From Palsa-504 sp963844625 (GTDB taxonomy: Bacteria; Actinomycetota; Actinomycetes; Streptosporangiales; Streptosporangiaceae), in NCBI GenBank assembly GCA_963844625.1, contig CAWJPF010000019.1, forward strand, positions 224,290 through 288,289: a DNA stretch of 64,000 bases. The letters run 5' to 3'. Positions 17,099 through 25,789 of this stretch are shown in pieces. The position numbers and the translations under genes are program-made. Positions within the stretch are counted from its first letter, which is position 1. Every line of letters begins with the position of its first letter. The notes beneath the pieces were generated by a model that ran no database searches, was not told where the DNA came from, and worked only from the letters and a program-made list of their open reading frames with translations.

Positions 17099-18322
17099 GT
17101 GCGGGTTGTGGTGGTGGGGGCTGGGTTCGCTGGCCTGATGGCGGCGTACCGGATAGCGCAGGCCGGCCACGAGGTGACCGTCTTGGAGGCGCGCGACCGT
17201 GTGGGGGGACGCGTCTGGTCCCAGGAACTGGCTCCTGGTGACCCGCGCAGTGTTGTCGAGCGGGGCGGCGAGTTCGTGCTGGGCGGCTACGACGTGATGC
17301 GGACGGTGATGGCCGAGCTCGGCTTGGAGCTTGCGGACATGACCATGTCGTACTACGAGCGGGAGCCGCGCGGTGCGGCGCTGACCACTAACCAGGACGT
17401 GGCCCGGTGTGCCGCTGTGGTGGCTGATGCCGCTGCCTGTGCCCCGCCCGGTACCTCACTCGCCGAGGTGGTTTCGGGCTGGCACGGCTCCCCGGCTGCG
17501 CTGGCCGCGTATGTGTCCCGTGTAGTGGTCACCAATGGCATCGACGCCGAGGTTCTCGCCGCGGCGGCGGTCACCGATGTCACGGCGGGGTTCGCGCGGC
17601 GGCCGTGCTGGCGGGTGGCAGGGGGTAACCAGCGGGTAGCCCAAGGTCTGGCCGATCGTCTCGGGGGGTCGGTATGGCTACGGAGCCCCGTGCGGTCAGT
17701 CGAGCATGATCACGAGGGTGTGCGGGTCCTCACCGGCGACGGGGAAGTGGCCGGCGATGCGGTAATCGTGGCGGTGCCGATGGCCGTGCTGCGTGAGTTG
17801 CCGTTCTCGCCTGGCTTTCCTGACAGCTGCCGGGATGCCTGGCGGCGGGCCGGGCTGGCGCATAACGCCAAGCTGCACGTCCCGCTTACCCGCCCGGCCG
17901 CCGCCTCGGCGGTGCAAAGCGTGCCGGAACGGTTCTGGACCTGGACAGCGACCGACGCTTCGGGTGAGGTCCAGCCCGTCGTACATGCGTTCGGCGGCAC
18001 CGAGGCGGGGCTCGCGGCCCTGGCCGTAGCCGAAGGACCGGCGGCGTGGGCGTCCCGGGTGACAGCACTGCGGCCCGAGCTGTCGATGGACCCTGAGCTC
18101 GCATTGCTCACCACCTGGAACGATGACCCGTGGGCAGGTGAGTCATACTCCGCGCTCACCGTCGAGGCGGCTGACGGCGACGATGAGCTCATAGCCGCTC
18201 CCCTGGAGCGGGTACACATCGCCGGTGAGCATACCGCCGGAGCCTGGGCGGGCCTGATGGAGGGCGCCTTGCGCTCCGGCGTGCGCGCAGCCGACGAGGT
18301 TCTCACCGCAGCACACGGTTGA
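17099..18322 (+). CDS. Flavin-containing amine oxidase
   Basis: A 407-residue FAD protein. The dinucleotide motif VVVVGAGFAGL is at residues 3-13, the ribose-binding LEARDRVGGR follows at about 33-42, and the C-terminal FAD region reads HIAGEHTAGAWAGLMEGALRSG. It should oxidise a primary or secondary amine to an aldehyde with hydrogen peroxide. I chose GTG 17099 because GGAG lies at the right distance and the Rossmann strand then begins at residue 2; an ATG at 17054 is in frame but lies in the deletion junction with the ABC fragment. Its 3' end overlaps the antisense tail of the MFS gene. Confidence 0.88.
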   Translation: MRVVVVGAGFAGLMAAYRIAQAGHEVTVLEARDRVGGRVWSQELAPGDPRSVVERGGEFVLGGYDVMRTVMAELGLELADMTMSYYEREPRGAALTTNQDVARCAAVVADAAACAPPGTSLAEVVSGWHGSPAALAAYVSRVVVTNGIDAEVLAAAAVTDVTAGFARRPCWRVAGGNQRVAQGLADRLGGSVWLRSPVRSVEHDHEGVRVLTGDGEVAGDAVIVAVPMAVLRELPFSPGFPDSCRDAWRRAGLAHNAKLHVPLTRPAAASAVQSVPERFWTWTATDASGEVQPVVHAFGGTEAGLAALAVAEGPAAWASRVTALRPELSMDPELALLTTWNDDPWAGESYSALTVEAADGDDELIAAPLERVHIAGEHTAGAWAGLMEGALRSGVRAADEVLTAAHG

Positions 18323-19567
18323 TAGTGGCGATAGGCCTCCGCGGAAGGTGCGCGAGAGACAGAACCAGCTGATAGCCGCTGATGCGCGGGTGGTGGACCG
18401 CAATAAGCTCGCCGGGCGGCGCCTGACCCGGACGAAGCCGAGGGTCACTATGCACGCGACCGCGAGCAGTGAGTAAGGGACCAAGTCCGACGTGGCCTGG
18501 GCCAGTGCCCCGCTGCCCGAGGCGGCCACAGCCTGGCCCGTGGCCCAGGCGAGGTTGGCCAGGCCGAAGGCCAGCCCCTGGTCGAGCCGCTGGTGCTGGG
18601 CGCCCTCGCTCACCAGCGTCATGGCCGGCGTGAACAGCGTGCCGAAGAAGGGCATGCCCACGATCAGCACCGGGATGAGCGCCCACGCTGACGCCAGCGT
18701 GGGCGCCAGCAAGCTGATCGCCACCGCGCCGGTCAGCGAGCACCTGATCGGTACGATGGCGCCCCACCGGTCGGCCGCCCGCCCCGCGAGCGGCGATAGT
18801 GCCGCCTCCACCCCGGCCGCCGCCAGGAACGTCCCCGCGATGACCAGGGCCGTGACCCCGAGGTTCGCCATCCGCAGCGGGGCGAGCACATCCAGCACGC
18901 CAAACGCCAGGCCCGCCAGCATCGTCAGCCACAGCCCGGTGCGCAGCCAACGGTCACGCACTGCCTTGAACGCCTCCCGCAGCCCCTGCGGGACCGCTTC
19001 GCGTGGCGCCGGCACGGCGAACGCCACCGCCATTAGCACCCCAGCCACCACCGCCGCGCTGGCGAACGTGGGTCCGGTGCCGATCTCGTCGGCGATCGCG
19101 CCCACGACCGGCCCGAAGAGCGCGCCGCCCACCGCCGCTCCCATGGCTGTCCCGATCAACTCCCCGCGCCGTTCCGGCGGCGCCTCGGTCGCCAGCCAGG
19201 CCATGCCCCCGGCCCAGGTGCACGCTCCGCCCAGCCCCTGTACGAACCGGGCGGAGTCCAGCAGCGTCGTCACCGAGACCCACCCGAAGACCAGCGTCGA
19301 CAGCCCCATGAGCGCCAGCCCGAGCACAACGGTCTTCCGGTAACCCAGGTGCCCCGTGAGCAGCCCGCTTGGCAGCGCCCCGACTAGGGTGCCCAGCGGA
19401 TAGCCCGCGACCAGGATCCCCGCGCCCGACTTGGACAGGTGAGCCACCTGCGTGTAGTGCGGCAGTAGCGGCGTCAGCGCCGTGAAGAACAGCGTGTCCA
19501 CCAGCACGAGCACGCATACGAACAGCAGCAGCGCCCGCAGCGGCCGGGGCAGTGGCGACCGCGTCAC
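18143..19567 (-). CDS. MFS transporter with an extended, antisense-overlapping tail
   Basis: The first 400 or so residues form a twelve-helix major facilitator: helix 1 near residues 11-33, the YRKTVVLG loop after helix 2, and two six-helix halves joined by a loop near residue 200. The closing helix ends at RVRRRPA, where relatives stop. Here the frame continues for about 70 more residues that show no family character and lie antisense to the last 180 bases of the amine oxidase gene. A lost stop codon is likely. The transporter may export a small toxic compound; specificity unknown. Confidence 0.85.
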   Translation of the reverse strand: MTRSPLPRPLRALLLFVCVLVLVDTLFFTALTPLLPHYTQVAHLSKSGAGILVAGYPLGTLVGALPSGLLTGHLGYRKTVVLGLALMGLSTLVFGWVSVTTLLDSARFVQGLGGACTWAGGMAWLATEAPPERRGELIGTAMGAAVGGALFGPVVGAIADEIGTGPTFASAAVVAGVLMAVAFAVPAPREAVPQGLREAFKAVRDRWLRTGLWLTMLAGLAFGVLDVLAPLRMANLGVTALVIAGTFLAAAGVEAALSPLAGRAADRWGAIVPIRCSLTGAVAISLLAPTLASAWALIPVLIVGMPFFGTLFTPAMTLVSEGAQHQRLDQGLAFGLANLAWATGQAVAASGSGALAQATSDLVPYSLLAVACIVTLGFVRVRRRPASLLRSTTRASAAISWFCLSRTFRGGLSPLSTVCCGENLVGCAHAGAQGALHQARPGSGGMLTGDVYPLQGSGYELIVAVSRLDGERGV

Positions 19568-19965
19568 GTCCCAGTCCGGCAGGCGATCACGGTCGGCATG
19601 CTGTGATCTTCACACAGGCAGACGAGATCCTCAGCTACGTTTTTTGGTCTTGGGCGTGATCACGCCGGCGATGGCGAGCCCCGGAGCCGGATCCGTCGGT
19701 TCCTGACCCGGCATAGGCCACATGAGGCATCAGGGAAGCAGGAGGCCGCCAGTCACGCACGCCCAAAGTCCACCAGCGCGCATAATCCCAGTTCAGACAC
19801 TGCTTGACGTGGATCCGCTGCCTTAGGGATGAATACCTATCAAGGGAGTTCCCCGGATCGCACCAGTGTGCTTGGCTGAAACATGCCCATGAAGAGCTAC
19901 CCAGCCGAGCTGGGGGCGTCCGCGGACCTGAGGCGGCCTATGCCCGGGAACAGGGAGAACTACTG
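19568..19965. other. Intergenic region between MFS and dehydrogenase genes
   Basis: About 400 bases without a convincing gene. A TTGACG hexamer at 19805-19810 could be a -35 element for the dehydrogenase. An open minus-strand frame at 19631-19714 encodes 27 residues ending TPKTKKRS but has no ribosome site. Nothing else stands out. Confidence 0.4.
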
Positions 19966-20825
19966 ATGCGCCACGTCGCTGTGCTGGGGACCGGCATCAT
20001 GGGCGCGGGAATGGCCCGCAGCCTGCTGCGGTCCGGTTTGGACGTCCGGGTGTGGAACCGGTCCCCCGGCCGGGCCGCACCCCTGGCTGCGGACGGCGCG
20101 CGCGTGGCCGATACCGCTGCCGAGGCGGTCACCGGCGTGGATGCGGTGGTCACGATGCTGTGGGACGGCAGCTCGGTGGCCGAGGTGATGACCGAAGCGC
20201 TGCCGGCCGCGCCGGAGGGGGTGCTGTGGGCCCAGACCAGCACGGTGAGCCTGCACGACGCCAGTGACCGGCTTCCGGCGCTGGCCGGCTGCATGCCGCC
20301 CGGTTCATCGACGCCCCGGTGCTGGGGACCCGCCAGCCCGCCGAGGACGGCAAACTCCTCGTCCTGGCCGCCGCGCCCGAGCCGCTGCGGGCCCCGGTCA
20401 CGCCGTTGTTCGACGCCATCGCCGCCCGTACCATCTGGGTCAGCGAACGGCCGGGCGACGGCACCCGTCTCAAGCTGGTCGCCAATTCCTGGGTCGGGAC
20501 GCTCGTGGCCGCAACCGCCCAGGCGATCGCGCTGGCTCAGGGTCTCGGCCTGGATCCGCAGGTGTTCCTGGACGCGGTCAAGGGCGGCGTCGTGGACACC
20601 CCCTTTCTCCACGTCAAGGGCCAGGCGATGATCGCTGGCCAGTTCCCGCCCGCGTTCGCGGTGGACGGTGCGGTCAAGGACACCGGGCTCATCGCCGCCG
20701 CGATGCGGGAGACCGGAACCGACGCCGCGTTGATGGACGCGGTCGCGCAGCAGTTCCGTAAGGCCGCAGACTTCGGGCACGGCGGAGAGGACATGGCTGC
20801 CGTTTTCCACGCTTTCCGTCCCTGA
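19966..20825 (+). pseudogene. Beta-hydroxyacid dehydrogenase (6-PGDH/3-hydroxyisobutyrate type), one frameshift
   Basis: The N-terminal half (from ATG 19966, GGAG upstream) has the NAD(P) motif VLGTGIMGAGMA and VWNRS, ending at SDRLPALAGC. The second half continues in another frame (RFIDAPVLGTRQPAEDGKL, then KLVANSWVGTLVAATAQAIALA with the conserved catalytic Lys region, ending AAVFHAFRP). Restoring one G near 20292 (TGCATGCC to TGCGATGCC) would join them as LAGCDAARFIDAPVLGT, a normal family sequence of about 287 residues. So this is either a recent pseudogene or a sequence error. The product would oxidise a beta-hydroxy acid. Confidence 0.8.
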
Positions 20826-20845
20826 ACCGCAACACCGAACTCGCG

Positions 20846-20881
20846 GCCAGCCGACGCCTGCGTCTGTTGCTGGCGGCTGGC
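20846..20881. terminator. Stem-loop between convergent genes
   Basis: GCCAGCCG (20846-20853) pairs with CGGCTGGC (20874-20881). It lies between the dehydrogenase stop at 20825 and the methyltransferase stop at 20898, so it could end transcription from both sides. No T-run follows, as is usual in actinobacteria. Confidence 0.5.
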
Positions 20882-20897
20882 TCGTCCGCTGGGCGAG

Positions 20898-21716
20898 CTA
20901 GGCGAGGCTCTTGGGCTTCGCGGCCACGCCGGCCAGTACGTATACCGGGCCCGGCGTCGCGGGCACGTCAGGCCGTCCGCCTCGCCAGCCTTGCGCCGGG
21001 ACCAGCCCGGCAGGGACGAGCTCAAGGCCGGCGAGGAAGCCTTCCACCTCGGCCGGCGCGTGGTTGTGCACGGCTGCGGCCGTGTACGCCTCGCGGAGCT
21101 GCTGCCACTGCGGCTCGTCGTCGCACCGGCCGCAGGAGATCACCACGATGCTGCCCGGGGCGGCCAGGTCCGCGTACCCGGCAACGACCTTGCGGGCCTG
21201 GCTTGCCGGGATGAGGCTTAGCACCAGGCCGAGGACAAAGCAGGCGGGCTCCGACAGGTCGATGACCGTACGCAGATCCCGGTCGGCGAGCACCGAATCG
21301 GGGTCGGTCAGGTCGGCCGCGGTGACCGCTACACCTTTGCCGCGCGCCCGGAACACTCTGGAGCGTGCGAGCACGACGGGGTCGTCATCGACGTACGCCA
21401 CCCGCGCTGACGGGCTGGCCGCCTGAGCCGTCACGTGAATGTCCTCGAGTACCCCCGCCCTTGCCTTATGTACCGGCGCCCCGGCACCGAGGTCGATGAA
21501 CTGGGTGATGCCCTGGCTCGCCGCCCAGGTGACCGCGCGAGCGATGAAGTACCTGTTCTCCAGGGCCACGATGCCGAGCGAGGGGCAGATCCGCAGCAGC
21601 GCGGTTGCCTGCGTGCGATCAGCCTCGGATGACTCGATACCGCCGAGTAGGTGGTCGTACACCCGGGCCACGTTGGGCCTGGTGGTGTCCAGGGCGTGGC
21701 GGGTCCTGCCGGTCAT
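20898..21716 (-). CDS. SAM-dependent methyltransferase, DUF574 family
   Basis: A 272-residue protein of the S-adenosyl methyltransferase family PF04672 (DUF574), common in Streptomyces and Streptosporangiales. Diagnostic stretches: RPNVARVYDHLLGG near residue 13, NRYFIARAV, GITQFIDLGAG with the SAM-binding GAG, VAYVDDDPVVL, and a late EVEGFLAGLELV. The substrate of this family is unknown. It converges on the dehydrogenase and stands alone. Confidence 0.92.
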   Translation of the reverse strand: MTGRTRHALDTTRPNVARVYDHLLGGIESSEADRTQATALLRICPSLGIVALENRYFIARAVTWAASQGITQFIDLGAGAPVHKARAGVLEDIHVTAQAASPSARVAYVDDDPVVLARSRVFRARGKGVAVTAADLTDPDSVLADRDLRTVIDLSEPACFVLGLVLSLIPASQARKVVAGYADLAAPGSIVVISCGRCDDEPQWQQLREAYTAAAVHNHAPAEVEGFLAGLELVPAGLVPAQGWRGGRPDVPATPGPVYVLAGVAAKPKSLA

Positions 21717-22058
21717 GCCGTCGCGGCCTCCTGTCCGGTGATCCAGCGTAGCGGCAGGAAAACGGGCCGCTTGAACCCAGCAGGGCCGGACGGCCCCCGC
21801 TCATCCCGAAGCCGGCTATGACGCCACCCTGGACGGTAAGCCTCGAGCCACGCCACGCACGAAATCACAACCCCTGACGGTACCTGCGTCTTCAGCGGGC
21901 AACCCCAGTGAACGCGGACTCGATATGGCTGCGGAGCGCTGATCCGCTGTGATCGGGGCAATGCATAGCTGGCCGTTCTGCGCCTTGGCCGCCGGCTGAA
22001 ATGCTCCGGCGGTCCGCATCGCAGGGCTCGCAGGGTCAGGCACCGGCGTGCCCGGTAG
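21717..22058. other. Intergenic region upstream of the methyltransferase
   Basis: About 340 bases. I see no gene with both a ribosome site and family character. It must hold the methyltransferase promoter, reading leftwards. Confidence 0.4.
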
Positions 22059-22352
22059 TTAGCGTTCGCCGGTGGGCAGGAGGTCGAGGATCCGGGTCCG
22101 CGGCAGGCCGGCCAGGCCAGGCGAGGATGCCGGTGATGACCAGACGTGCTGCATCAGGAAATCCGCGAATGTCTGCGCCGGCCCGGCCGAGTCGAACTCC
22201 AGGTCAAGCATCAGATACTGCGGGTCGTCCACCGGCAAGCGGATGGCGAAGCTGCGAACTCCCGCCTGTGCACGTGCTTCCGCGAATCCGTCGAATGCCT
22301 TCCTCCAGAGCTGATAATCGGTGATCGCGTGCTCGATCCGGAGCGTCGTCAT
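22059..22352 (-). CDS. Small dimeric alpha/beta-barrel protein (ABM-like)
   Basis: A 97-residue protein: strand (TLRIEHAI), helix (YQLWRKAFDGFAEARAQAG), strand (SFAIRLPVDD), strand (QYLMLDLEFD), helix (AQTFADFLMQHVW). This order matches antibiotic-biosynthesis-monooxygenase-like or stress-responsive dimeric barrels. It is divergent from the LuxR regulator at 22417, so the two may be linked. The substrate or ligand is unknown. Two other small barrel proteins lie at 23651 and 57357. Confidence 0.7.
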   Translation of the reverse strand: MTTLRIEHAITDYQLWRKAFDGFAEARAQAGVRSFAIRLPVDDPQYLMLDLEFDSAGPAQTFADFLMQHVWSSPASSPGLAGLPRTRILDLLPTGER

Positions 22353-22416
22353 CGGGTTTTCTCCGTTGCGTTGCGGTAGTTGCTGTTGAAATGCACGGTA
22401 GGCCGTCCCGCTGGTC

Positions 22417-23601
22417 GTGCGGTATCCCGACTATCTGGGGGGTCACTCTTCGGCGGGGCAGCCCGCGTGTGGCAAGCGCCAGGGTTCCGGGGCATACGCT
22501 CATTTGGTGGCCGACAGCTGGGCGCGGGCCCGCGCCCGTGAGCGCATCGGGATCGTGGTCTCGGAACCCGTCGACGCCAGGAGGCTGCGCCTGCAAGTAC
22601 TGGCGGTGCTCCGCGAGGTTATCGACTTCGACGCATACGTCTGGCTGCTCACTGACCCCGTCACGACGGTCGGCACCGCGCCGGTCGCCGATGTCCCTTG
22701 CCTGCCCGAGCTCCCGGCGCTGATCAAGGCGAAGTACGCAACCCCGGTCAATCGCTGGACGGCCCTGCAACTGCAGAAGTCCCCCGCCGGAACCCTGAGC
22801 GATGCCGTTGGCGGAAAACTGGATCGCAGCCTGATGTGGCGCGAGGTGTTGTGCCGATACGGAATCGGCGACATGGCCTCGGTTGTATTCGCAGACCAGT
22901 TCGGCTGCTGGGGATTCCTCGATCTGTGGCGTAACAACGCCCGCGGCTCGTTCAGCGCCGCCGACGCCGGGTTCCTCGCCGCGACCGCCGCACCGCTGGC
23001 CACCGCGCTTCGTCACTGCCAGGCAAGGACGTTCGTAGACCCGGCAGCTCAGCATCGGCCGGACCTCGGACCGGTCGTCCTGACACTCGACGATGACCTG
23101 CGGATCACGAGCCGCACGGCAGCTTCGCGCGAATGGCTGGATGCACTGCTTCCGCCCAAGGCTGACGAAAGGGCCATCCCGGCGAGCGTCTACAACGTCG
23201 CCGCCCAACTCCTGGCCATTGAGCAGGGCGTCGACGCGCATCCGGCGTTCGCCCGCACGCATCTGGCTGATGGCTTCTGGCTTGCTCTGCGTGCCGCCAG
23301 GCTTTCGCCAGACCAGCCTCCCGCCAGCCGAGCGGCAACGATCGTCGTCACTCTCGAGGAGGCGTCCGCCTCCGAGCGGGTTGAGCTCTTCGGCCGCGCT
23401 TCCGGGCTGAGTGCCCGCGAATACGAACTGCTCGGCCTGCTTGCGACGGGCAGCGACACGCGATCGATGGCGCGCGAGATGTCGCTTTCGGAGTACACGA
23501 TCCAGGATCACCTCAAGTCGATTTTCGCCAAGACTGGCGCCCACGACCGGGTGACCGTTCTATCGCGCGCCCTGGGAACCAGATTCCAGACACGAAGATG
23601 A
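22417..23601 (+). CDS. LuxR-family transcriptional regulator
   Basis: Up to 394 residues, with a C-terminal LuxR helix-turn-helix (GLSAREYELLGLLATG...SEYTIQDHLKSIFAKTGAHDR) near residues 325-385. The N-terminal 250 residues resemble a GAF-like sensor of the kind seen in LuxR proteins that lack a receiver domain (DFDAYVWLLTDP, later VVFADQFGCWGFLDLWR). The GTG at 22417 gives the longest product; GTG 22507 (VADSWARARARER) is a good alternative. It probably controls the divergent barrel gene and the convergent one that follows. Confidence 0.85.
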   Translation: MRYPDYLGGHSSAGQPACGKRQGSGAYAHLVADSWARARARERIGIVVSEPVDARRLRLQVLAVLREVIDFDAYVWLLTDPVTTVGTAPVADVPCLPELPALIKAKYATPVNRWTALQLQKSPAGTLSDAVGGKLDRSLMWREVLCRYGIGDMASVVFADQFGCWGFLDLWRNNARGSFSAADAGFLAATAAPLATALRHCQARTFVDPAAQHRPDLGPVVLTLDDDLRITSRTAASREWLDALLPPKADERAIPASVYNVAAQLLAIEQGVDAHPAFARTHLADGFWLALRAARLSPDQPPASRAATIVVTLEEASASERVELFGRASGLSAREYELLGLLATGSDTRSMAREMSLSEYTIQDHLKSIFAKTGAHDRVTVLSRALGTRFQTRR

Positions 23602-23612
23602 GCCCGCTACTC

Positions 23613-23645
23613 GGGCCGGTCCCGCGACCTCTGCGGGGCCGGCCC
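23613..23645. terminator. Strong GC stem-loop between convergent genes
   Basis: GGGCCGGTCCCGC (23613-23625) pairs with GCGGGGCCGGCCC (23633-23645) over 13 bases with one T-G pair and a 7-base loop. It sits exactly between the stop of the LuxR gene (23601) and the stop of the opposing gene (23651), the place of a two-way terminator. Confidence 0.8.
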
Positions 23646-23650
23646 CTTGG

Positions 23651-23923
23651 TCAGCTGGCGAGATTGTGAACCGGCATGATGTCTGGCGTTCCGGGATCAA
23701 TCCCGGCCTTGTGCAGGATCGGCATGAGCACCGGTCCGTATTCTTCGAAGGCCTGCTGTGACTCCCACACCTCGTAGACCATCAGGGCGTTGGCGGGCCC
23801 GAAGCAGGAGTGGTGAACCCGGCCTGCTGGGTTCGCGGCTCCGGCGGCTTCGAGTTCCCGGATAGCTTCGTCGTACTGCAGCGAGGTCAGTGACCGGGGA
23901 TGGAAGTAGGTGGCGATTGCCAT
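23651..23923 (-). CDS. Antibiotic biosynthesis monooxygenase-like protein
   Basis: A 90-residue dimeric alpha/beta-barrel protein: MAIATYFHPRSLT, then YDEAIRELEAAGA, a VHHSCFG loop, LMVYEVWESQQAFEEYGPVL and LHKAGIDPGTPDIMPVHNL. The YEVWESxxAFEEY block is typical of the family. GGAGGAG lies 3 bases before the ATG. These proteins oxidise or bind small aromatic or heme-type ligands; function here unknown. It converges on the LuxR regulator. Confidence 0.82.
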   Translation of the reverse strand: MAIATYFHPRSLTSLQYDEAIRELEAAGAANPAGRVHHSCFGPANALMVYEVWESQQAFEEYGPVLMPILHKAGIDPGTPDIMPVHNLAS

Positions 23924-24060
23924 GGCTCCTCCTGCTGGTTAGCGGCGCTGGCTTGGCCTAGCTGCCCGGCCAGTCACTGCGGTTGGTGCGGTTAACACGC
24001 ACGGTCAGCCAGTGGACTACGGCCGCGTGACCTGGCTGCGCCGGATGCGGGTGATGGAAA

Positions 24061-24264
24061 TCAGAACGGGACCTTCGTGGCCATGAGCCCGGTACCGGGC
24101 TGCCGGGCGGCGGCGATCCAGCAGAAGTCGAGCGCATCGAACTGGAGGTGCTCCCCAGCCTCCCCCGAGCGCCACTGGCCGCCGGCCGTCGCCGCGAGGA
24201 TCATCGCCTCCTGGTGCCCCAGAGGCACCGCGACACCTGCGCCGACGGCCGTTGCTCCCGCCAT
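24061..24264 (-). pseudogene. C-terminal remnant of a mycothiol-dependent maleylpyruvate isomerase-family protein
   Basis: A 67-residue frame whose last 30 residues (FDALDFCWIAAARQPGTGLMATKVPF region) look like the C-terminal end of MDMPI-family enzymes, which normally have about 250 residues with an N-terminal metal-binding helical domain. That N-terminal part is missing. The gene is divergent from a TetR regulator of the type that often neighbours MDMPI genes in actinobacteria. A translated 67-residue product from ATG 24264 is possible but would lack the active site. Confidence 0.5.
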
Positions 24265-24283
24265 GGCGAACTCCCGTCCAATT

Positions 24284-24297
24284 TTCGGAATTCCGAA
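24284..24297. promoter_or_regulatory. Perfect 14-base palindrome (TetR operator candidate)
   Basis: TTCGGAATTCCGAA lies 42 bases before the ATG of the TetR gene and 20 bases before the divergent frame at 24264. Its place between divergent starts and its perfect symmetry fit an autoregulatory TetR operator. Confidence 0.75.
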
Positions 24298-24339
24298 CAC
24301 TGTCAGGATAGTCGCAGCATTATCGGTTAGAGTCAACTC

Positions 24340-24945
24340 ATGTCCTCGACGACGCCTGCCCGGCCCCGCCGCCGCGACCGCCGCCGTGACCGGCACGAGG
24401 CGACCAAGCAGGAGATCCTCGACACTGCCTGGTCCATGGTGCGCGCTGACGGCCTGGCCGCTCTGTCCTTGCGAGCGCTCGCGCATGCCGTCAACATGGA
24501 ACCCCAGTCGCTCTATACGTACTTCGCCTCCAAGAACGCCCTCTACGACCGCATGTTCGCCGACGGCAACCTGGAGCTCGCACGACGGTTCGCTGACGCT
24601 GAGATCCCGGACGATGCCCGCAGCACACTGCGGGCCGTCGCCCGCATCTTCCTGGAGTTCGCCGCCCAGGACCAGGCTCGATATCAGCTGCTGTTCCTGC
24701 GCACCATTCCCGGCTTCCAGCCATCCCCCGACTCTTATGCGCTAGCCATGGAGGCTCTCGCGAGCGTCCGCACCACCCTCGCCCGCACCGGGCTCCGCAA
24801 TGAAGCCGACTTCGACCTCTGGACCGCGGTAGTCGCCGGCCTAGCCAGCCAGCAACTCGCCAACGACCCCGGCGGCGACCGGTACATACGCCTCATCGAC
24901 GACGCCGTCACTATGTTCGCCGACCACATCCTCGGCCCGAGCTGA
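24340..24945 (+). CDS. TetR-family transcriptional regulator
   Basis: A 201-residue repressor with a basic head (RPRRRDRRRDR), a helix-turn-helix (KQEILDTAWSMVRADGLAALSLRALAHAVNMEPQSLYTYFASK) and a ligand-binding C-terminal domain of the WHG/TetR_C_33 type (FLEFAAQDQARYQLLFLRTIPGF). It probably binds the palindrome at 24284-24297 and controls itself and the divergent MDMPI-type gene, now a fragment. Confidence 0.92.
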   Translation: MSSTTPARPRRRDRRRDRHEATKQEILDTAWSMVRADGLAALSLRALAHAVNMEPQSLYTYFASKNALYDRMFADGNLELARRFADAEIPDDARSTLRAVARIFLEFAAQDQARYQLLFLRTIPGFQPSPDSYALAMEALASVRTTLARTGLRNEADFDLWTAVVAGLASQQLANDPGGDRYIRLIDDAVTMFADHILGPS

Positions 24946-25158
24946 CCCCGCCGCGCTTCCGCTCCAGCCCCACCGGCACACCCGGACGACCATAACGGCC
25001 GAACCCGAACACCGTTCCCCGCGCTCCCAACAAGCGCACCGCGGCTCTGCCCTCGCACGGCGAACCGCTTCAACCGCCACCTGGCCGTTACCAAGCTGGT
25101 GACGGCTGGCGGGAGCGCTCTTTCAGAGAGGACGGCGTGGCGCCGTAATCCTTGCTGG

Positions 25159-25410
25159 TCAGCTCGCTGGTCTGATGATGACCTCGCCGTTCTGCACGTT
25201 GCCACCGTGGCAGCTGCCGGCGGTTAACGCTGGCAAGATCGTTAAGGCAGGGGTCACCGCCCGCGGCCGGCGATCCCGGGCGCGGACGGTGACCTTCGCG
25301 GCCCTGCGTGATCGTGTGCGCCTAGACCGCGCGGTGCGCCGCTTGTCCTCCTCGGCCAGCAGATCTTCGGCGCCGTCTTGCAGGAACAGCTCTACGAAGG
25401 TCGGGTGCAT
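25159..25410 (-). CDS. Small basic protein (83 aa) starting with a His-Pro pair
   Basis: GAGGAGG lies 6 bases before the ATG. The product begins MHPTFVELFLQDGAEDLLAEEDKR and continues as a Lys/Arg-rich region (RRTARSRRTRSRRAAK), then a looser tail. The acidic/hydrophobic start followed by a basic region suggests a helical, possibly nucleic-acid-binding peptide. Family unknown; compare the 59-residue protein at 8982-9161. It follows another small gene (25475-25630) on the same strand. Confidence 0.6.
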   Translation of the reverse strand: MHPTFVELFLQDGAEDLLAEEDKRRTARSRRTRSRRAAKVTVRARDRRPRAVTPALTILPALTAGSCHGGNVQNGEVIIRPAS

Positions 25411-25474
25411 GATGTCCTCCTCAAACCGGCCGAAGACGCCCTGGCGTGCGACTCGGGGCCAGGTCCCAGATGCC

Positions 25475-25630
25475 TCACCGGTCGCCTCCTCGCAGCATGC
25501 CGAGAACCCGGTGCCTGAACAGGTGCGGTCGCCGGTCCGGCTGGACGCGCACAGGTGCCCCGGGCAGGGCCGAGGTGGCGATCCCGGAGGTCACGCGGGG
25601 ACCGAGGACGGCGGCGATTTCTTGAAACAT
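25475..25630 (-). CDS. Small protein of unknown function (51 aa)
   Basis: From ATG 25630 (GGGAG upstream) the frame reads MFQEIAAVLGPRVTSGIATS, then a Pro/Arg-rich part with VRVQPDRRPHLFRHRVLGML, ending GGDR. No recognised domain. It lies 64 bases before the next small gene and both could form one short transcript. Support is the ribosome site and high third-position GC only. Confidence 0.45.
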   Translation of the reverse strand: MFQEIAAVLGPRVTSGIATSALPGAPVRVQPDRRPHLFRHRVLGMLRGGDR

Positions 25631-25789
25631 GACAGCACTCCCTGGACTGCCGTGCTGATCGGTTCAGCCTGGCACTATCCACGATCGCGGTAAGGCAGGG
25701 AGGCGCGCGTCGGGCATTCGCCTAAGATCTGGCCCCCGGCCGATCCTTATGGTCCCGCGGCTGGTACTTAGGCCGGCCTGGGAATGCGG

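Noticed and set aside
19631..19714. 27-residue minus-strand frame ending TPKTKKRS
   Set aside because: No ribosome site, too short, no recognisable family.
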